From positions 29,184 to 93,183 of the forward strand of contig CAAEVH010000040.1 of assembly GCA_900759445.1 (NCBI GenBank): 64,000 bases of DNA. The letters run 5' to 3'. Shown piece by piece: positions 9,118 through 17,749 of this stretch (the stretch's first letter is position 1; each line of letters opens with the position of its first letter). The translations under genes were made by a program, and so were the position numbers. A model generated the notes under the pieces. That model was not told where the DNA came from. It saw only the letters and a program-made list of their open reading frames with translations, and made no database searches. Origin of the DNA: an uncultured Raoultella sp. (lineage in GTDB: Bacteria; Pseudomonadota; Gammaproteobacteria; Enterobacterales; Enterobacteriaceae).

Positions 9118-9750
9118 ATGTCCCTCAACAGAACACAAATTGTTAACTGGCTCTATCGCTGCGGTGAGATCTTCACCACCGAAAGTGATTTTCTCACCGG
9201 TCTTGATCGGGAAATTGGTGATGCCGACCACGGTCTGAACATGCACCGCGGCTTTAGCAAAGTCGTCGAAAAGCTGCCGTCCATCGCCGATAAAGACATT
9301 GGTTTTATTTTGAAAAACACCGGCATGGTGCTGCTCTCAAGCGTCGGGGGGGCCAGCGGTCCACTGTTTGGTACCTTTTTTATCCGCGCCGCCCAGGTGA
9401 CCCAGGCTCATCAAAGCCTGACGCTTGAGGAGTTGTATCAAATGATTCGTGATGGCGCAGAAGGTGTGATTAGCCGCGGTAAAGCTGAACCTGGCGACAA
9501 AACCATGTGCGATGTCTGGCTGCCGGTAGTGGAATCTTTACGCCAATCCTGCGAGCAAAAGCTGAGCGTACAGGCGGCGCTGGAAGCGGCAAGCCAACAA
9601 GCGGAAGCAGCAGCGCAAAGCACCATCACCATGCAGGCCCGCAAAGGCCGCGCCAGCTATCTCGGTGAGCGCAGCATTGGGCATCAGGATCCCGGCGCAA
9701 CGTCCGTAATGTTTATGATGCAAATGCTGGCTCAGGCGTCCAGAGAGTAA
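9118..9750 (+). CDS. dhaL: Dihydroxyacetone kinase subunit DhaL
   Basis: A 210-residue subunit holding a permanently bound ADP, which is rephosphorylated by DhaM and passes phosphate to dihydroxyacetone on DhaK. The Mg/ADP aspartates are in GLDREIGDADHGLN, and the lid glycines in LLSSVGGASGP. Two ATGs stand in tandem at 9115 and 9118. The second matches the E. coli length and start MSL, with AAGGAG upstream. It lies 11 bp after dhaK and before dhaM, as in E. coli. Confidence 0.97.
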   Translation: MSLNRTQIVNWLYRCGEIFTTESDFLTGLDREIGDADHGLNMHRGFSKVVEKLPSIADKDIGFILKNTGMVLLSSVGGASGPLFGTFFIRAAQVTQAHQSLTLEELYQMIRDGAEGVISRGKAEPGDKTMCDVWLPVVESLRQSCEQKLSVQAALEAASQQAEAAAQSTITMQARKGRASYLGERSIGHQDPGATSVMFMMQMLAQASRE

Positions 9751-9760
9751 GGATAAAGCG

Positions 9761-11191
9761 ATGGTAAACCTGGTTATTGTTTCTCACAGCGCCCAGTTGG
9801 GCGAAGGCGTCGGCGCGCTAGCCCGGCAGATGTTAATGGGTGATGGATGCAAAATCGCTATTGCCGCAGGCATTGACGATCCTGAGAATCCGATTGGTAC
9901 CGATCCTATCAAGGTGATGGAAGCCATTGAGTCCGTGGCCGATACGGATCACGTGCTGGTGATGATGGATATCGGTAGTGCGCTACTGAGTGCGGAAACC
10001 GCGCTGGAACTGCTCGATCCGGCCATTGCCGCCAAAGTACGTTTGTGCGCCGCGCCGCTGGTCGAAGGCACGCTCGCCGCAACGGTTAGCGCTGCCGCAG
10101 GTGCTGACATCGAGCGGGTCATCTGTGATGCCATGAATGCCCTCGACGCCAAATGTGAGCAACTGGGTTTACCTTCGCCATCTGCAGCAAAGCCGACATC
10201 TGCCGAATTCGCGCCCGATGCAGATGCTCATTCAGTGGCCATTGTGGTGAAAAACCCAAACGGCATTCATGTGCGTCCGGCTTCACGGCTGGTTTCCGCG
10301 CTGTCTGGCTTTAACGCCGATATGTGGCTGGAGAAAAATGGCAAGTGCGTCGTCCCTGATAGCCTGAATCAGATTGCCCTGCTGCAGGTACGCTGTAACG
10401 ACACGCTGCGCCTGATTGCCAAGGGCGAACAGGCAGAGGATGCACTGGCCGCATTCAAACAGCTGGCGGCTGAGAATTTTGGTGAATCGCTCGAGCCCGC
10501 GCATGCTGATACCGTGGTGACGAAGGTTCCCTCACAGGTCACGGGGACGGCATTCTGTTACACACCGTTCTCACCACAGGTAAGCCAGCAGCCTGTAGCC
10601 TCACTCCAGATTGAGCAGCAACGGTTACGGGTCGCTATCCAAAGCACGCTGAACGACTTAAGCGAGCTAACCGCGCTTGCAGAAGAGAGATATTCCGCAG
10701 ATATCGCCGCTATTTTCTCCGGTCACCACACGCTGTTGGACGATCCGGATCTGTTCGATATGGCTTGTGATCTAATGCGTGAAACGCAGTGCAGCGCGGC
10801 CTGGGCCTGGCATCAGGTGCTGAGCGATCTCAGCCAGCAGTATTTACAGCTCGACGATCCTTACCTGCAGGCGCGATACATCGATATTGAAGATTTGTTG
10901 TCTCGTTCACTGCAGTATTTAACGGGAGAGACTGCACAAATTCCCGCGTTCATCCGCCCCACTATTTTGGTCGCGGAGGTCATCTATCCATCTACGGTGC
11001 TGCAACTCGATCCGAAGACCATCAAAGGCATCTGCCTGCGGGACGGGAGCGAAGCGTCCCACCCGGCGATTATCGCCCGTGCAATGGGGTTATGTTGGTT
11101 ATGTCAGCAAGGCGAGGCCATCGAGAGTATCACGATGGGTGATACCCTGACCCTTGACAGCGTGGCCCAGCGGATAACCCGCGCGGACTGA
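9761..11191 (+). CDS. dhaM: Multi-domain PTS phosphoryl donor DhaM
   Basis: A 476-residue phosphorelay protein that carries phosphate from PEP, EI and HPr to DhaL-ADP. It has three domains: an EIIA-mannose-type domain with His9 (SHSAQLG), an HPr-like domain with His170 (NGIHVRPAS), and a truncated EI-like domain with His434 (EASHPAII). E. coli DhaM has the same layout with 472 residues. All three phosphorylatable histidines are present. It is the last gene of dhaKLM, followed by a strong terminator. Confidence 0.96.
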   Translation: MVNLVIVSHSAQLGEGVGALARQMLMGDGCKIAIAAGIDDPENPIGTDPIKVMEAIESVADTDHVLVMMDIGSALLSAETALELLDPAIAAKVRLCAAPLVEGTLAATVSAAAGADIERVICDAMNALDAKCEQLGLPSPSAAKPTSAEFAPDADAHSVAIVVKNPNGIHVRPASRLVSALSGFNADMWLEKNGKCVVPDSLNQIALLQVRCNDTLRLIAKGEQAEDALAAFKQLAAENFGESLEPAHADTVVTKVPSQVTGTAFCYTPFSPQVSQQPVASLQIEQQRLRVAIQSTLNDLSELTALAEERYSADIAAIFSGHHTLLDDPDLFDMACDLMRETQCSAAWAWHQVLSDLSQQYLQLDDPYLQARYIDIEDLLSRSLQYLTGETAQIPAFIRPTILVAEVIYPSTVLQLDPKTIKGICLRDGSEASHPAIIARAMGLCWLCQQGEAIESITMGDTLTLDSVAQRITRAD

Positions 11192-11198
11192 TGTCGGT

Positions 11199-11234
11199 TG
11201 CACGCCCTTTGCCGACAAAGGGTGTGCATCTTTT
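11199..11234 (+). terminator. Rho-independent terminator of dhaKLM
   Basis: A 13-bp stem, TGCACGCCCTTTG (11199-11211) with CAAAGGGTGTGCA (11216-11228), closed by a 4-nt loop and with one G-T wobble pair. It is followed by TCTTTT. It lies 8 bp after the dhaM stop. Confidence 0.85.
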
Positions 11235-11318
11235 CGATTCGCGTCGGGAAATGTCTGTTTATTCGCAAAATGGGGCGTCGATCACGCGCAACGGTCGATC
11301 CTGAACTAAGGTTTTCTC

Positions 11319-11366
11319 ATGGTAAATGCCGCTGCTTCGGCACACCCTAAGGAGATTAACCGATGA
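11319..11366 (+). CDS. Possible 15-codon upstream ORF overlapping the treA start
   Basis: ATG 11319 has TAAGG about 9 bases upstream and opens a 15-codon frame ([15 protein letters not shown]). Its TGA at 11364-11366 overlaps the treA ATG at 11363 (ATGA). The arrangement would allow translational coupling. The frame is short enough to arise by chance. Confidence 0.25.
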   Translation: MVNAAASAHPKEINR

Positions 11367-13075
11367 TAACGCCTGCAACTCGCCATCCAGGCCTGCTCTC
11401 TGTTGCAATAAAACTGACGCTCGCAAGCACCTTTTTTGCCCTTTCCTCTTTTGCCGTCAACGCCGAGGACGCGCCAACCGCAACGCCTCAGCCGCCTGAT
11501 ATTTTGCTTGGCCCACTGTTTAACGATGTACAAACGGCCAAACTGTTTCCTGACCAGAAAACCTTTGCTGACGCCGTCCCTAACAGCGATCCATTAATGA
11601 TCCTTGCCGATTACCGGATGCAGAAAAATCAGTCCGGATTCGACTTACGTCATTTTGTGGAAGTGAATTTCACCTTGCCGAAAGCTGGCGAGAAATACGT
11701 CCCTCCAGCCGGGCAATCGCTGCGCGAGCATATTGACGGACTGTGGCCGGTACTCACTCGTTCGACAACCGACGCTGAAAAATGGGACTCTCTGCTGCCG
11801 CTCCCGGAACCGTATGTCGTGCCTGGCGGGCGTTTTCGCGAAATATATTATTGGGACAGCTATTTCACCATGCTGGGGCTTGCCGAGAGCAATCACTGGG
11901 ATAAGGTCTCCGACATGGTGGCAAACTTCGCTTACGAGATTGATTCCTGGGGGCACATTCCTAACGGCAACCGCACCTACTATCTGAGCCGTTCTCAACC
12001 GCCATTCTTTGCCTTTATGGTGGAACTGCTGGCGCAGCATGACGGGGATGACGCGCTGAAAAAATACCTCCCGCAGATGCTCAAAGAATACACCTACTGG
12101 ATGGAAGGCGTCGAAACGCTCCAGCCCGGTCAGCAGAATAAGCGCGTGGTTAAACTGGATGACGGCACCATTTTGAATCGCTACTGGGATGACCGCGATA
12201 CGCCGCGGCCAGAGTCTTGGGTGGAGGATATCGCCACAGCGAAAAGCAATCCGAACCGACCGGCCACAGAAATCTACCGCGACCTGCGTTCTGCCGCCGC
12301 GTCGGGTTGGGACTTTAGTTCCCGCTGGATGGATAACCCCAATCAACTAGGCACCCTACGCACCACCAGCATTGTTCCAGTCGATCTCAATGCGTTGATG
12401 TACAAAATGGAAAAGATGATCGCCCTCGCCAGCAAGGCCGCCGGGGATAATGCCAAAGCTGCACAATATGAAGGCTTCGCTAATGCCCGACAAAAAGGGA
12501 TCGAAAAGCACCTGTGGAACGACAAAGAAGGCTGGTATGCCGATTACGATCTGAAGAGCCACAAAGTACGTAACCAACTCACGGCCGCCGCCTTGTTCCC
12601 GTTGTATGTCAATGCAGCAGCAAAAGATCGCGCCAGTAAAGTGGCCGCGGCAACCCAGGCGCATTTGCTGCAACCCGGCGGCCTGGCCACCACGTCAGTG
12701 AAAAGCGGCCAGCAGTGGGATGCTCCCAACGGCTGGGCCCCGCTCCAGTGGGTCGCCGCATCGGGATTACAGAATTACGGTCAGGATAACGTCGCCATGG
12801 ACGTGACCTGGCGATTCCTCACCAACGTGCAGCACACCTACGATCGTGAGAAAAAGCTGGTTGAAAAGTATGACGTGAGTAGCACAGGCACTGGCGGAGG
12901 CGGCGGCGAATATCCGTTGCAGGATGGTTTTGGCTGGACCAACGGCGTAACGCTAAAAATGCTCGACCTGATCTGCGCCAAAGAAAAGCCCTGTGACAGC
13001 GTGCCCGCATCGCGCCCGGCCCCGGCAAGTACCACGCCAGTCGAGCCTAAAAAACAGGCTCAGCCGACGTCTTAA
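11363..13075 (+). CDS. treA: Periplasmic trehalase TreA
   Basis: A GH37 trehalase of 570 residues that splits trehalose into two glucose molecules in the periplasm, allowing growth on trehalose at high osmolarity. It has a signal peptide (ends FAVNAED) and the family signatures [15 protein letters not shown] (about residues 152-166) and [13 protein letters not shown] (about 452-464), plus a glycine-rich GGGGGEYP segment. The Lys/Pro-rich tail (from about 545) is also seen in E. coli. SD AAGGAG lies 7-12 bases before ATG 11363. It is osmotically and sigma-S induced in E. coli, but the promoter was not identified here. Confidence 0.97.
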   Translation: MITPATRHPGLLSVAIKLTLASTFFALSSFAVNAEDAPTATPQPPDILLGPLFNDVQTAKLFPDQKTFADAVPNSDPLMILADYRMQKNQSGFDLRHFVEVNFTLPKAGEKYVPPAGQSLREHIDGLWPVLTRSTTDAEKWDSLLPLPEPYVVPGGRFREIYYWDSYFTMLGLAESNHWDKVSDMVANFAYEIDSWGHIPNGNRTYYLSRSQPPFFAFMVELLAQHDGDDALKKYLPQMLKEYTYWMEGVETLQPGQQNKRVVKLDDGTILNRYWDDRDTPRPESWVEDIATAKSNPNRPATEIYRDLRSAAASGWDFSSRWMDNPNQLGTLRTTSIVPVDLNALMYKMEKMIALASKAAGDNAKAAQYEGFANARQKGIEKHLWNDKEGWYADYDLKSHKVRNQLTAAALFPLYVNAAAKDRASKVAAATQAHLLQPGGLATTSVKSGQQWDAPNGWAPLQWVAASGLQNYGQDNVAMDVTWRFLTNVQHTYDREKKLVEKYDVSSTGTGGGGGEYPLQDGFGWTNGVTLKMLDLICAKEKPCDSVPASRPAPASTTPVEPKKQAQPTS

Positions 13076-13104
13076 TGCCGTTACCTGAAGCGTTTTACTC
13101 CCCG

Positions 13105-13130
13105 AATCCGCGCTGCGTCGCGGATTTTTT
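13105..13130 (+). terminator. Rho-independent terminator of treA
   Basis: Stem AATCCGCG (13105-13112) with CGCGGATT (13119-13126), 6-nt loop, followed by TTTT. It lies 30 bp after the treA stop and separates treA from the downstream transport operon. Confidence 0.85.
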
Positions 13131-13231
13131 CAGGCTTATATTTCGCCATTCCTGTTGTCTCTACGCCATCTAGCCCTTATGGGGTATTCCGGGTTTTCAT
13201 CCGTGAGAAATTGATTCTGAACATGTTTTTA

Positions 13232-13259
13232 TTCGCTGTATATGTAAATATATAGCGAT
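13232..13259. promoter_or_regulatory. ModE operator (molybdate-responsive) before the transport operon
   Basis: TTCGCTGTATA (13232-13242), a 6-bp spacer, then TATATAGCGAT (13249-13259). The published ModE consensus is ATCGNTATATA-N6-TATATANCGAT. The right arm matches fully, the left arm at 9 of 11 positions, and the spacer is exactly 6. It ends 24 bp before the first gene and overlaps the likely -10 region, so Mo-loaded ModE would repress the operon when molybdate is plentiful. Confidence 0.85.
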
Positions 13260-13283
13260 TTTATCACCTTCAGGATAACAATT

Positions 13284-14306
13284 ATGCCACTGACAAGACG
13301 GATGTTTGCCCAGCTTGTGGCATCTGCACTGCTGCTACGCCATCTTCCCGCCTTGGCTCAAACGCCGCTAACCGTTGCCGTTGGAGGCCACCCAGCGCCA
13401 GAGGCGACCCAACGCGTGGTCAGCGCAGGCGCACCCGCCGACATGCTGCTGCTGGCCGTCGCGCCGGAAAAACTGGTTGGTTTTTCATCCTTTGATTTTT
13501 CTCGTCAGACCGCCATCCCGTTTCACGAAGACATTCGGGCTTTACCGAAACTGGGCAAGCTGGCGGGGCGCGCCAGCACACTCTCGCTTGAAGCGCTACT
13601 GGCGCTTAAACCCGACCTGGTGATTGACTGCGGCAATGCCGATGAAACCTGGCTTTCTCAGGCCAGACAAGTCAACGCGCAAACGCAAATTCCCTGGCTG
13701 CTGATTAATGGCGAACTCCGGCTCAGCCCGCAACAGCTACTCGCGGCAGGTGAAGCGCTGGGAGTCGCAACACGGGCCAGGACTCAGGCCAAACTGGCCC
13801 AGCGTTTTATTGATGAAGCCCTCGCGTTTTCACACTCTCCCGCAGCAAAGCTGCGTTTTTATGCCGCGCGCGGCGCCCGCGGACTTGAAACAGGATTACA
13901 AGGTTCATTGCATACCGAATCGGCAGAACTACTGGGATTACACAATGTGGCGCAAATTCCTGGGCGGCACGGGCTGGCGCAGGTTTCAATGGAAAACCTG
14001 TTGAGCTGGCAGCCCGATATTATTCTGGTACAGGATGCGATTACGGCACAGTACCTGCGAGAAGATCCCGTCTGGCAAGGAGTCAAAGCGGTTGCCGATC
14101 GGCGCATTCTGTTTCTCAGCGGCCTGCCGTTTGGCTGGCTGGACGCGCCTCCCGGCATCAATCGTTTGCTGGGGTTACGCCGTCTGCATGCCTGGCTTGA
14201 TCCACAGGTTGAAGCGGGCTTTAAAACCGATATGCAGCGCTACAGTGAGCTGTTCTGGCACACCACGTTAAGCGACGCACAGTATCAACAACTGGTGAGC
14301 GTCTGA
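13284..14306 (+). CDS. Periplasmic metal-complex binding protein (MolA/FecB/BtuF type)
   Basis: A 340-residue class III solute-binding protein. It begins with a Tat-like twin-arginine motif (TRRMFA) and a hydrophobic stretch ending ALAQ. The body has the two-lobe pattern of BtuF/FhuD-type proteins: APADMLLLAVAPEKLVGF, then EALLALKPDLVIDCG, and late MENLLSWQPDIILVQDA. It would capture the ligand passed by the TonB receptor and deliver it to the permease. The ModE site and ModD suggest molybdate, tungstate or an organic complex of them; Haemophilus MolA is a relative of the same type with that substrate. Its stop overlaps the permease start (TGATG). Confidence 0.85.
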   Translation: MPLTRRMFAQLVASALLLRHLPALAQTPLTVAVGGHPAPEATQRVVSAGAPADMLLLAVAPEKLVGFSSFDFSRQTAIPFHEDIRALPKLGKLAGRASTLSLEALLALKPDLVIDCGNADETWLSQARQVNAQTQIPWLLINGELRLSPQQLLAAGEALGVATRARTQAKLAQRFIDEALAFSHSPAAKLRFYAARGARGLETGLQGSLHTESAELLGLHNVAQIPGRHGLAQVSMENLLSWQPDIILVQDAITAQYLREDPVWQGVKAVADRRILFLSGLPFGWLDAPPGINRLLGLRRLHAWLDPQVEAGFKTDMQRYSELFWHTTLSDAQYQQLVSV

Positions 14307-15292
14307 TGAAAACATCTACCCTCGGTTTTCTGATGATTACGACGGTGGTGCTTTGCGCGAGCATCGCCGCGGTGTCGGGTGCTTATCGCCTCGATGCACA
14401 ACAGGTCGTGGATCTTATTGCAGGCAGGGATAGCGTCCCGATGCAGGACAAAATCGTCTTCTGGCAAATCCGACTGCCACGCATTCTGGCTGCATTGTTA
14501 CTCGGCGCAGCGCTGGCTGGTGCAGGAACCACTTATCAGGGAATGTTCCGTAACCCACTGGTTTCGCCGGATATCCTCGGCGTGGCGGCCGGTGCCGGTT
14601 TGGGCGCCTGTACGGCAATCCTGCTGGGGCTACCAATCCTGTTTATTCAGCTGTATGCGTTCACTGGCGGTTTGTTAGTGGTCGCCGGTGTCTGGCTGAT
14701 TACCCGGCGAGTCAAGCGTCACGATCCGGTGTTAACACTGGTGCTGGTCGGGATTGCGCTGGGTACGGTCTGCGGAGCGGGAATTTCACTCATCAAAACG
14801 CTGGCCGACCCGTATACCCAACTCCCGTCGATCACCTTCTGGCTGCTCGGCGGTTTATCGACAATTACTCTGCACGATCTGTGGTTCTCAGCACCGCTGA
14901 TCCTTGCTGGACTGGTCCCGTTATTGCTGCTGCGCTGGCGCATGAACCTGCTCACCCTGTCGGATGATGAAGCCCGATCGCTTGGGATCAACGTCTCCCG
15001 ACTGCGGCTGGGACTGATCGTCTGCGCAACGTTAGTCACCGCCTGTACCGTCGCCATTGCCGGCATTATCGGCTGGATTGGACTGGTGGTGCCGCACATC
15101 GGCAGACTCCTCAGCGGGAATAACCACCAGCAGTTACTGCCGGTGTCCATGGGGATCGGCGCCATTTTACTCCTGCTCACCGACACCCTCGCCCGCACGC
15201 TGAGCCGCACGGAAATCCCGCTGGGGATCCTGACTGCATTTATTGGCGCACCGTTCTTTTTGCTGCTTTTGCTGCGGGGAAACCGCCCATGA
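14306..15292 (+). CDS. ABC transporter permease, BtuC/FecCD family (MolB-like)
   Basis: A 328-residue inner-membrane permease with about ten hydrophobic segments. Family signatures are RLPRILAALLLGAALAGAGT (about residues 54-73), the GMFRNPLVSPDILGVAAGAG stretch and GLVVPHIGRLL near residue 262. This fold normally imports vitamin B12, haem or ferric siderophores, but HI1471/MolB of Haemophilus uses it for molybdate and tungstate. It works as a dimer with the ATPase encoded next, whose ATG overlaps this stop (ATGA at 15289-15292). Confidence 0.93.
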   Translation: MKTSTLGFLMITTVVLCASIAAVSGAYRLDAQQVVDLIAGRDSVPMQDKIVFWQIRLPRILAALLLGAALAGAGTTYQGMFRNPLVSPDILGVAAGAGLGACTAILLGLPILFIQLYAFTGGLLVVAGVWLITRRVKRHDPVLTLVLVGIALGTVCGAGISLIKTLADPYTQLPSITFWLLGGLSTITLHDLWFSAPLILAGLVPLLLLRWRMNLLTLSDDEARSLGINVSRLRLGLIVCATLVTACTVAIAGIIGWIGLVVPHIGRLLSGNNHQQLLPVSMGIGAILLLLTDTLARTLSRTEIPLGILTAFIGAPFFLLLLLRGNRP

Positions 15293-16050
15293 CGCTATTA
15301 CTCGTGCGCCACGCGTCGCTGGGATACCACAGTAAACAACCCGTGTTACGTGATATCTCCTTTCAGGTTTCGCCCGGTTCTGTCTGTTGTCTGATTGGTG
15401 CTAACGGCAGCGGTAAAACCACCCTGATGCGCACCATTCTCGGCGTTCTTCCGCCGCTTCGCGGTGACATTCTGCTTGATGGCGTCGCGGTGAATCATCT
15501 CAGCGATCGGGAACGCGCCGCAGCCATCGCCTGGGTTCCTCAGGCGCACGACGGCGCGTTTGCCTTCACCGCCCTGGACATGGTGATGATGGGACTGGCC
15601 CCGCAACTGGCGGCATTTGCGGTTCCCGGCGCTAAAGAGCGTGAAATTGCGCATCAGCAACTGGCGATGCTGGAGATTTCTCACCTGGCACTTCGACGCT
15701 GGAACACCCTGAGCGGCGGCGAACGGCAACTGGTGTTGATCGCTCGCGCGCTGGCGCAACGCCCGCGTCTTTTATTGCTTGATGAACCCGCATCCAGCCT
15801 TGATTTTGGGCATCAAATCCGTCTGCTCGACACGCTGGTGACGCTGAAAAATTCCGGTATGGCCCTGCTGATGTCGACCCATCACCCGTTGCACGCCCGG
15901 GCAATCGCCGACAGCGTGGTACGGGTTGAACCAAACGGCGAGGTGTCGCAGGGTCTGCCTGAACATCAGCTCGCCGCCGACCGCCTGGCCGCGCTGTATC
16001 GCGTTACACCGTCACAAATTACCCACCATCTTTATGGTTCACTCAATTAA
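15289..16050 (+). CDS. ABC transporter ATP-binding protein (MolC/FecE type)
   Basis: A 253-residue nucleotide-binding subunit powering the permease. It shows Walker A GANGSGKT (residues 37-44), a Q-loop glutamine at 85, the signature LSGGE (141-145), Walker B LLLLDEP (161-167) and a switch histidine in STHHP. It overlaps the permease gene by 4 bp and lies 9 bp before the methyltransferase gene. Confidence 0.94.
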   Translation: MTLLLVRHASLGYHSKQPVLRDISFQVSPGSVCCLIGANGSGKTTLMRTILGVLPPLRGDILLDGVAVNHLSDRERAAAIAWVPQAHDGAFAFTALDMVMMGLAPQLAAFAVPGAKEREIAHQQLAMLEISHLALRRWNTLSGGERQLVLIARALAQRPRLLLLDEPASSLDFGHQIRLLDTLVTLKNSGMALLMSTHHPLHARAIADSVVRVEPNGEVSQGLPEHQLAADRLAALYRVTPSQITHHLYGSLN

Positions 16051-16059
16051 GGAATATTC

Positions 16060-16872
16060 ATGCTCATTGACGACATTGATTTTGCCGATCTTTACCGTAA
16101 GCAATTACAGCTGGCGAACAGAACCGAGAAAAAGCCGGAGCACTGGGACAAACGTGCGGAAAAAATGGCGGAGAATTGCGCCTCATTAACCGACAGCTAT
16201 CTGCTGCAACTGCTGGGGAAAATCGACCTGCAAGGTGCAGAGTCGCTGTTTGATATGGGTTGCGGCCCCGGTACAGTCTCGCTGGCGCTGGCTAAAAAAA
16301 TGCCAATAATTTACGGCGTAGATTACAGCCAGGGAATGCTGAGCGTAGCTGCCCGCCGCGCCGCACAAATGAACGCCCGTCACGTACAATGGGTGCAACG
16401 AGCCTGGGAAGAGCACTGGGATGATTTACCCCAGTGCGATATCGCCGTCGCCTCGCGCTCCACGCTGGTTGCCGATATGCGCCAGGCAATGAGCAAGCTG
16501 AATAATCAGGCCCGGCTGCGGGTTTATACCACCCACCTTGTCAGTTCATCTTTCGTTTCTCCCACCATTCAGCGCGCACTGGGCCGCGAAGTGATTGAAC
16601 TGCCCAACTATATCTATGCGCTTAATGTTCTGTATCAGATGGGGATCCACGCGCACGTTGATTTTATCCGCGGTCCCAACTGTCAGCAGGACAACAGCAT
16701 CTGGACGCGTTTTCTGGAAAACGTGCGCTGGAGTATGGGTGAACTGAGCGCCGACGAGGTCGAACGTCTGGAAAACTGGTATCAACAGCAGGATCCACGC
16801 GCTATTGCCCCCGCCAGCCGTGACTGGGCGCTTATCTGGTGGGACAGCATCCCGCGGGAGGCGCTGCGATGA
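16060..16872 (+). CDS. Class I SAM-dependent methyltransferase in the Mo/W transport operon
   Basis: A 270-residue cytoplasmic protein. The SAM-binding motif I is FDMGCGPGTVSLAL (about residues 64-77), followed by the acidic loop VDYSQGML (about 88-95). No metal-binding motif is obvious. Start ATG 16060 has AAGGAA 7-12 bases upstream. Its TGA overlaps the modD ATG, so expression is likely coupled. The substrate is unknown. In this context it could modify a metal-carrying ligand after import or help make one. I could not link it to any characterised methyltransferase. Confidence 0.85.
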   Translation: MLIDDIDFADLYRKQLQLANRTEKKPEHWDKRAEKMAENCASLTDSYLLQLLGKIDLQGAESLFDMGCGPGTVSLALAKKMPIIYGVDYSQGMLSVAARRAAQMNARHVQWVQRAWEEHWDDLPQCDIAVASRSTLVADMRQAMSKLNNQARLRVYTTHLVSSSFVSPTIQRALGREVIELPNYIYALNVLYQMGIHAHVDFIRGPNCQQDNSIWTRFLENVRWSMGELSADEVERLENWYQQQDPRAIAPASRDWALIWWDSIPREALR

Positions 16873-17726
16873 TCTACTTTTCGCAGGCGCAAATTGACGC
16901 GCTGCTGCTGGAAGATATTCAGGGCGGCGATCTGACCACCCGCGCGCTGGGTATCGGCGCCCAACCAGGCGTCATCGAGTTTAGCCATCGCCAGGGCGGA
17001 TGCGTTAGCGGTACCGCTGTTGCCAGACAAATGCTGACGTCATTGGGATTAACCGTCACCGATATTTTGTCCGATGGCGAACGGGCGAACGCCGGACAGC
17101 GACTGATTCGCGCACACGGACCAGCGGCGGCGCTGCACCAGGGCTGGAAAGCGGTACAAAATGTACTGGAGTGGAGCTGCGGCGTGTCGGGCTATCTCGT
17201 CGAGATGCTGAGCATGCTGCATCAACGCTATCCCGATGGGCAGATTGCCTGCACCCGCAAAGCCATTCCCGGTACGCGTTTACTGGCGACTCAGGCAATA
17301 CTTGCCGCCGGGGGCATTATCCATCGGGGAGGATGCGCCGAAACGGTACTGCTGTTTGCTAATCACCGCCGTTTCCTTACCAACCCAAACGACTGGACAG
17401 GCGCGATTGCGCGCTTACGCAGCCATGCGCCAGAAAAAAAGATCGTGGTCGAAGCGGATACGCCAGATGAGGCATTGGCCGCCCTACGCGCCGCCCCAGA
17501 TGTCCTACAACTCGACAAATTTACCCCCGAGCAGGCGGCAGAAATTGCCCGTCAGGCCCCTGCTCTGGCCCCCCATTGCACGCTGGCGCTGACCGGCGGC
17601 ATTACCCTCGCCTCGCTGGCGGGTTATCTCGACTGCGGTATCAGACTCTTTATCACTTCCGCGCCTTACTACGCTCCACCTGCGGATATCAAAGTGAGCC
17701 TGAGCCCGGACGCACGTGGCCTATAA
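16869..17726 (+). CDS. modD: ModD, NadC-like protein of molybdenum operons
   Basis: A 285-residue relative of quinolinate phosphoribosyltransferase (NadC). Residues that match NadC active-site segments are CTRK (128-131) with IPGTR after it, HRGG (152-155), LDKF (215-218, LDN in NadC) and the phosphate-binding TGGI (242-245). ModD genes occur in molybdate transport operons of several bacteria, but their biochemical role is not established. The frame extends upstream, but ATG 16869, which overlaps the methyltransferase stop, gives the family length. The pairing with a methyltransferase and the kept phosphoribosyltransferase pocket suggest small-molecule chemistry rather than transport itself. 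Confidence 0.9.
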   Translation: MIYFSQAQIDALLLEDIQGGDLTTRALGIGAQPGVIEFSHRQGGCVSGTAVARQMLTSLGLTVTDILSDGERANAGQRLIRAHGPAAALHQGWKAVQNVLEWSCGVSGYLVEMLSMLHQRYPDGQIACTRKAIPGTRLLATQAILAAGGIIHRGGCAETVLLFANHRRFLTNPNDWTGAIARLRSHAPEKKIVVEADTPDEALAALRAAPDVLQLDKFTPEQAAEIARQAPALAPHCTLALTGGITLASLAGYLDCGIRLFITSAPYYAPPADIKVSLSPDARGL

Positions 17727-17749
17727 CATCAAAAAATGGACTAAAAATA

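Noticed and set aside
11645..12346. 233-residue frame opposite treA
   Set aside because: Antisense within treA with no recognisable domain or start signal.
17576..17749. Upstream extension of the TonB receptor frame
   Set aside because: It overlaps modD and has no signal peptide; ATG 17750 starts a normal one.
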